From NCBI GenBank assembly GCA_013433145.1, contig CM024172.1:8300553-8364552 (forward strand): a DNA stretch of 64,000 nt. The letters run 5' to 3'. A program made the position numbers and the translations under genes. The notes beneath the pieces were generated by a model, which saw only the letters and a program-made list of their open reading frames with translations, searched no databases and was not told the DNA's origin. Below, one piece after another: positions 61,443 to 64,000 of this stretch. The stretch's first letter is position 1, and each line of letters starts with the position of its first letter. The stretch is from Ascaris suum (taxonomy: Eukaryota > Nematoda > Chromadorea > Rhabditida > Ascarididae).

Positions 61443-63240
61443 ACTGACGCTGTACTGTGCGTCACTGCAAGCGGAGTCGCCAGATTGATTGCGGAGACTC
61501 ACCTGCGTCGGCAGAACTGAAATGAAAGGTTGAATTGGATAGCACCGCTACTAACACTCTCAAGGAATATAGATATCTAAAATCACATTTGCCACCTGCC
61601 GTAGTCAACATAAACTAAGAAAGTGTGGGAACTTGTGGACTGGAAAAACGACTGGAGATATCATTAAACATCAGGGAAGTTTACAAACGTCTAAATAGCT
61701 AGCAGAAACTTATGGCTAATCGATCTCGCATTTGTGGCTGTTGCGAAATGCCACAGCTAGTTTTTGACTCTACGCAGTAAGTAAGGAGGGAAATGTGAGA
61801 TAAGGAAACTATTACCTCAGCAAGAGATGATGAAAAGCACTGAGTGAAAGGTCACAAGCGCCAATCGCTCACCTGCAGCTCTAGGTATAGAGCCATGCTT
61901 TTCAACCTTGAAAAGTAACGAGTTAGAACCACTCCTGCAATTCTAGAAGCATCTCAGCACTTAGATCTCAATCTTAAGCAGTGCTCGCTGAGAAAGACAT
62001 ACTATTTCAAAGCTTATATCCCAACTGTGGAAGGCTTTGAAAGTCTACATACAACAGCTGCCGGATTATAGAACTGCACAATTGTCATTCATGCAATAAA
62101 TTTCGCATAGAATCGGAATACTCGATGCTGCGTAACCGTGGAATCCTCCGGGTCCGTCGCAAAAACTTTAAAGAAATGTGAAAGAGTACGATCTATCCGA
62201 AGTTTTAGTGGACTTGGTCACAAAAGAGCATTTTTATCGAGAAAGCGATTTCGTTCGTAGGTACTCTTTCAAATAATTTTCTCTGCCCAACATTTCAGCT
62301 CATCACTTGTCGCCTGACTCAGGTTTTACGTTCGGAGCAATCAACAGTTACTCAACATGCATTGGAAGGGTAAATTTTTGTTAGTGCTAAATTATCATTT
62401 GTATTAGCTCAATAAATCAGCAGTACGAAACATCGCTGGTAGAGGTAACCTTTTTGTGACGTTCTGAATTAATGAGTGTCCTTTTTCTTGTGTGCTAAAC
62501 GCTTTTGTTAGGCGAAAATGTGCCACAACTTGAAATGTTGCGTGCAGTGATACTGCTCAGCAAGATGCGAAAACAGCAGTACAAAATTTCTTCTTTGAGG
62601 TATATTGTTTTCGCTTTAAACCGAGATGTTGCTAGTATCAACCCGATTTCAATTTTTTTTTCATCATTTTAGAATTCTCTGTTACCACTTGCTGTTCAAC
62701 ATTCTAGGCTTCGAGAACCAAAGCAGTAAAGAAGTCGAATCGGCGGAATTAGCGAAGGTCATTATCAAATAGCGTGAAAGAGTGCTGGTTTAGAGAAATT
62801 TTTGTGCTGATTATCTCACGTTAAAAGTCGCTTTTAAAGCCCCCTCCAAGCGTACTTTACTGTTGTTGTAGGAATGGAGGGGGAATAATTTGAAATGAAA
62901 GTCATTCTGGTCTTATTTCTATAGCTCATGTGACAGAGAGAAACAAAGATCTCGAATAAAAAAAAGAATTTAGTGAGTGAATTTTTCGGTAGGAATAACC
63001 TTGTGAGAGGTTAAAACTGTCTTGGAAGTCAATTCAACAAGGTTATTTCTTACAGTGTCTTTCACAGAACCGTAAATTGCAGTGGTCATTCACTTCATTA
63101 CCAACTGCATGTCCAATTTTTGCACTTTCGTTTCAGTGTAAACCGATATTAGCCCGAATGAAGCATTTATAACATTTGTTTTCCGTGTTCTCCGTTCTTA
63201 TGGCACGGTTGATCCCGTCCCGTACATCAAACCTCTAGAA
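61443..63240. other. No supported gene
   Basis: AT-rich with frequent stops in all frames; no repeat or motif of note seen. Confidence 0.45.
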
Positions 63241-63249
63241 TGGTGCATC

Positions 63250-63436
63250 CCTCTTCTAACCAGGAGGTGCACGAGTGCGATCGGAGGGCGCTGTTGTGTC
63301 GCCGGGAGAGGCACTTTGAAAAGCTATCGCTGCACGAGTGCAACTAGTTCAGCTCGGACGCACGAACCGAACGCACTAAAGCAACAGACACTTTCCTATC
63401 GATGTATCGGACATTGGTGGAATATAAAAGGTGAGA
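63250..63436 (+). promoter_or_regulatory. CpG-rich candidate promoter with first exon
   Basis: A CpG-rich block carrying TGCACGAGTGC twice (about 63267 and 63332), followed by an ATG at 63401 that opens MYRTLVEYK and reaches donor AAAAG|GTGAGA (63431). This looks like a 5' UTR plus a short first coding exon of a plus-strand gene continuing beyond the window. No TATA box is needed to explain it. The identity of the gene is unknown. Confidence 0.35.
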
Positions 63437-63555
63437 GTTGCTTGCATAAACTAATTCACTGCGTCCTTTCACCAATAAGACTCGTCTTTCTGCTTGCTCG
63501 AACTTCACCTACTATATTTGTTCACGACAGCAATTTTGTTAAAAATCCCTTGTTA

Positions 63556-63913
63556 GCTTAGTTAAAGTAGACTACTGCTAGAAAAACATTTTTGAGTACA
63601 AACTTCTTATTCTTTAAATGGGGCATAAAAATAGTTAGCAGAATGTTTTCTTCAAATTTAGAGGAATAGAATTGTGTTGTGATTTCGTGCAGAATAATAA
63701 CAGCTCCTTCACTTTTGGTGAGTAAGCAATACCCCCACAGAAAATATCCACAGATATAGAGTGAAGCTTCCGTTTAGGTAAGGGATCGGAAAGTTAAAGT
63801 GAACATGATGCTCCAACGAGACATTATGGAAATAAAAAAGTTCCTTTGTGGTCGTTCCAAGCTTAGTTAAAGCAGACTAGTGCTAGAAAAGCATTTATGA
63901 GTACCAATTTCTT
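63556..63913 (+). repeat. Diverged direct repeat, about 50 bp, 305 bp apart
   Basis: 63556-63606 and 63861-63913 both begin GCTTAGTTAAAG and share most positions through CTAGAAAA, CATTT and TGAGTAC. They differ by scattered substitutions, suggesting an old local duplication. Confidence 0.7.
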
Positions 63914-64000
63914 CAAAATTAAAGGTTCGAAATTCTCTCAAGACCCTTAACTATACTCTCACTTTTTCGAGAACGAGCAGTTGGAGATCCTCACATAATG

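Noticed and set aside
1..64000. tRNA, rRNA, SL RNA, CRISPR and telomere repeats
   Set aside because: Looked for B-box GGTTCGANTCC, known RNA cores, spaced direct repeats and TTAGGC arrays; none found by eye. A covariance-model scan would be decisive.

Overview
This is eukaryotic, AT-rich, gene-sparse DNA. Short exons of about 30 to 390 bp are bounded by GTATGT/GTGAGT/GTAAGT-type donors and TTTCAG/TTGCAG-type acceptors, with introns from about 50 bp to 7 kb. Splice style, intron sizes and protein flavour suggest an animal, most likely a nematode of the hookworm/strongylid kind. That placement is inference; no diagnostic RNA gene was seen. I found no tRNA, rRNA, CRISPR array, telomere repeat or intact transposon. 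The one firm gene is on the minus strand, starting at 16028 and running leftwards to at least 3657, possibly to 1092. It encodes a BED-type zinc-finger protein: a disordered, alanine- and serine-rich N-terminus, then the finger split over two exons, then a Ser/Thr-rich linker. All joins are phase-compatible, and one intron is 7.1 kb. A cluster of regulator-like motifs lies about 1.4 kb upstream of its start. The rest is mainly intron or intergenic sequence with islands of coding-like sequence I could not name. Plus-strand islands: an Arg/Ala-rich exon at 28.8 kb; three phase-compatible exons at 34.4-35.0 kb; three at 43.7-44.3 kb; a series from 49.7 to 57.1 kb that includes several apparent gene ends; and small models at 60.5-61.4 kb. 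Minus-strand islands: 35.3 kb, 38.65-39.65 kb (hydrophobic), 45.5 kb, 46.8-46.9 kb and 50.2-50.4 kb. CpG-rich stretches at 48.05-48.33 and 63.25-63.44 kb look like promoters with first exons. Repeats include two strong hairpins (29.4 and 51.8 kb), a degenerate minisatellite at 44.4 kb, a diverged direct repeat at 63.5/63.9 kb and a 23-base A run at 35.05 kb. Caution: protein-like frames also occur inside the long introns of the BED gene, so an unsupported open frame here is weak evidence. Calls outside the BED gene rest on splice-site pairs, phase agreement and codon use, and need transcript data.
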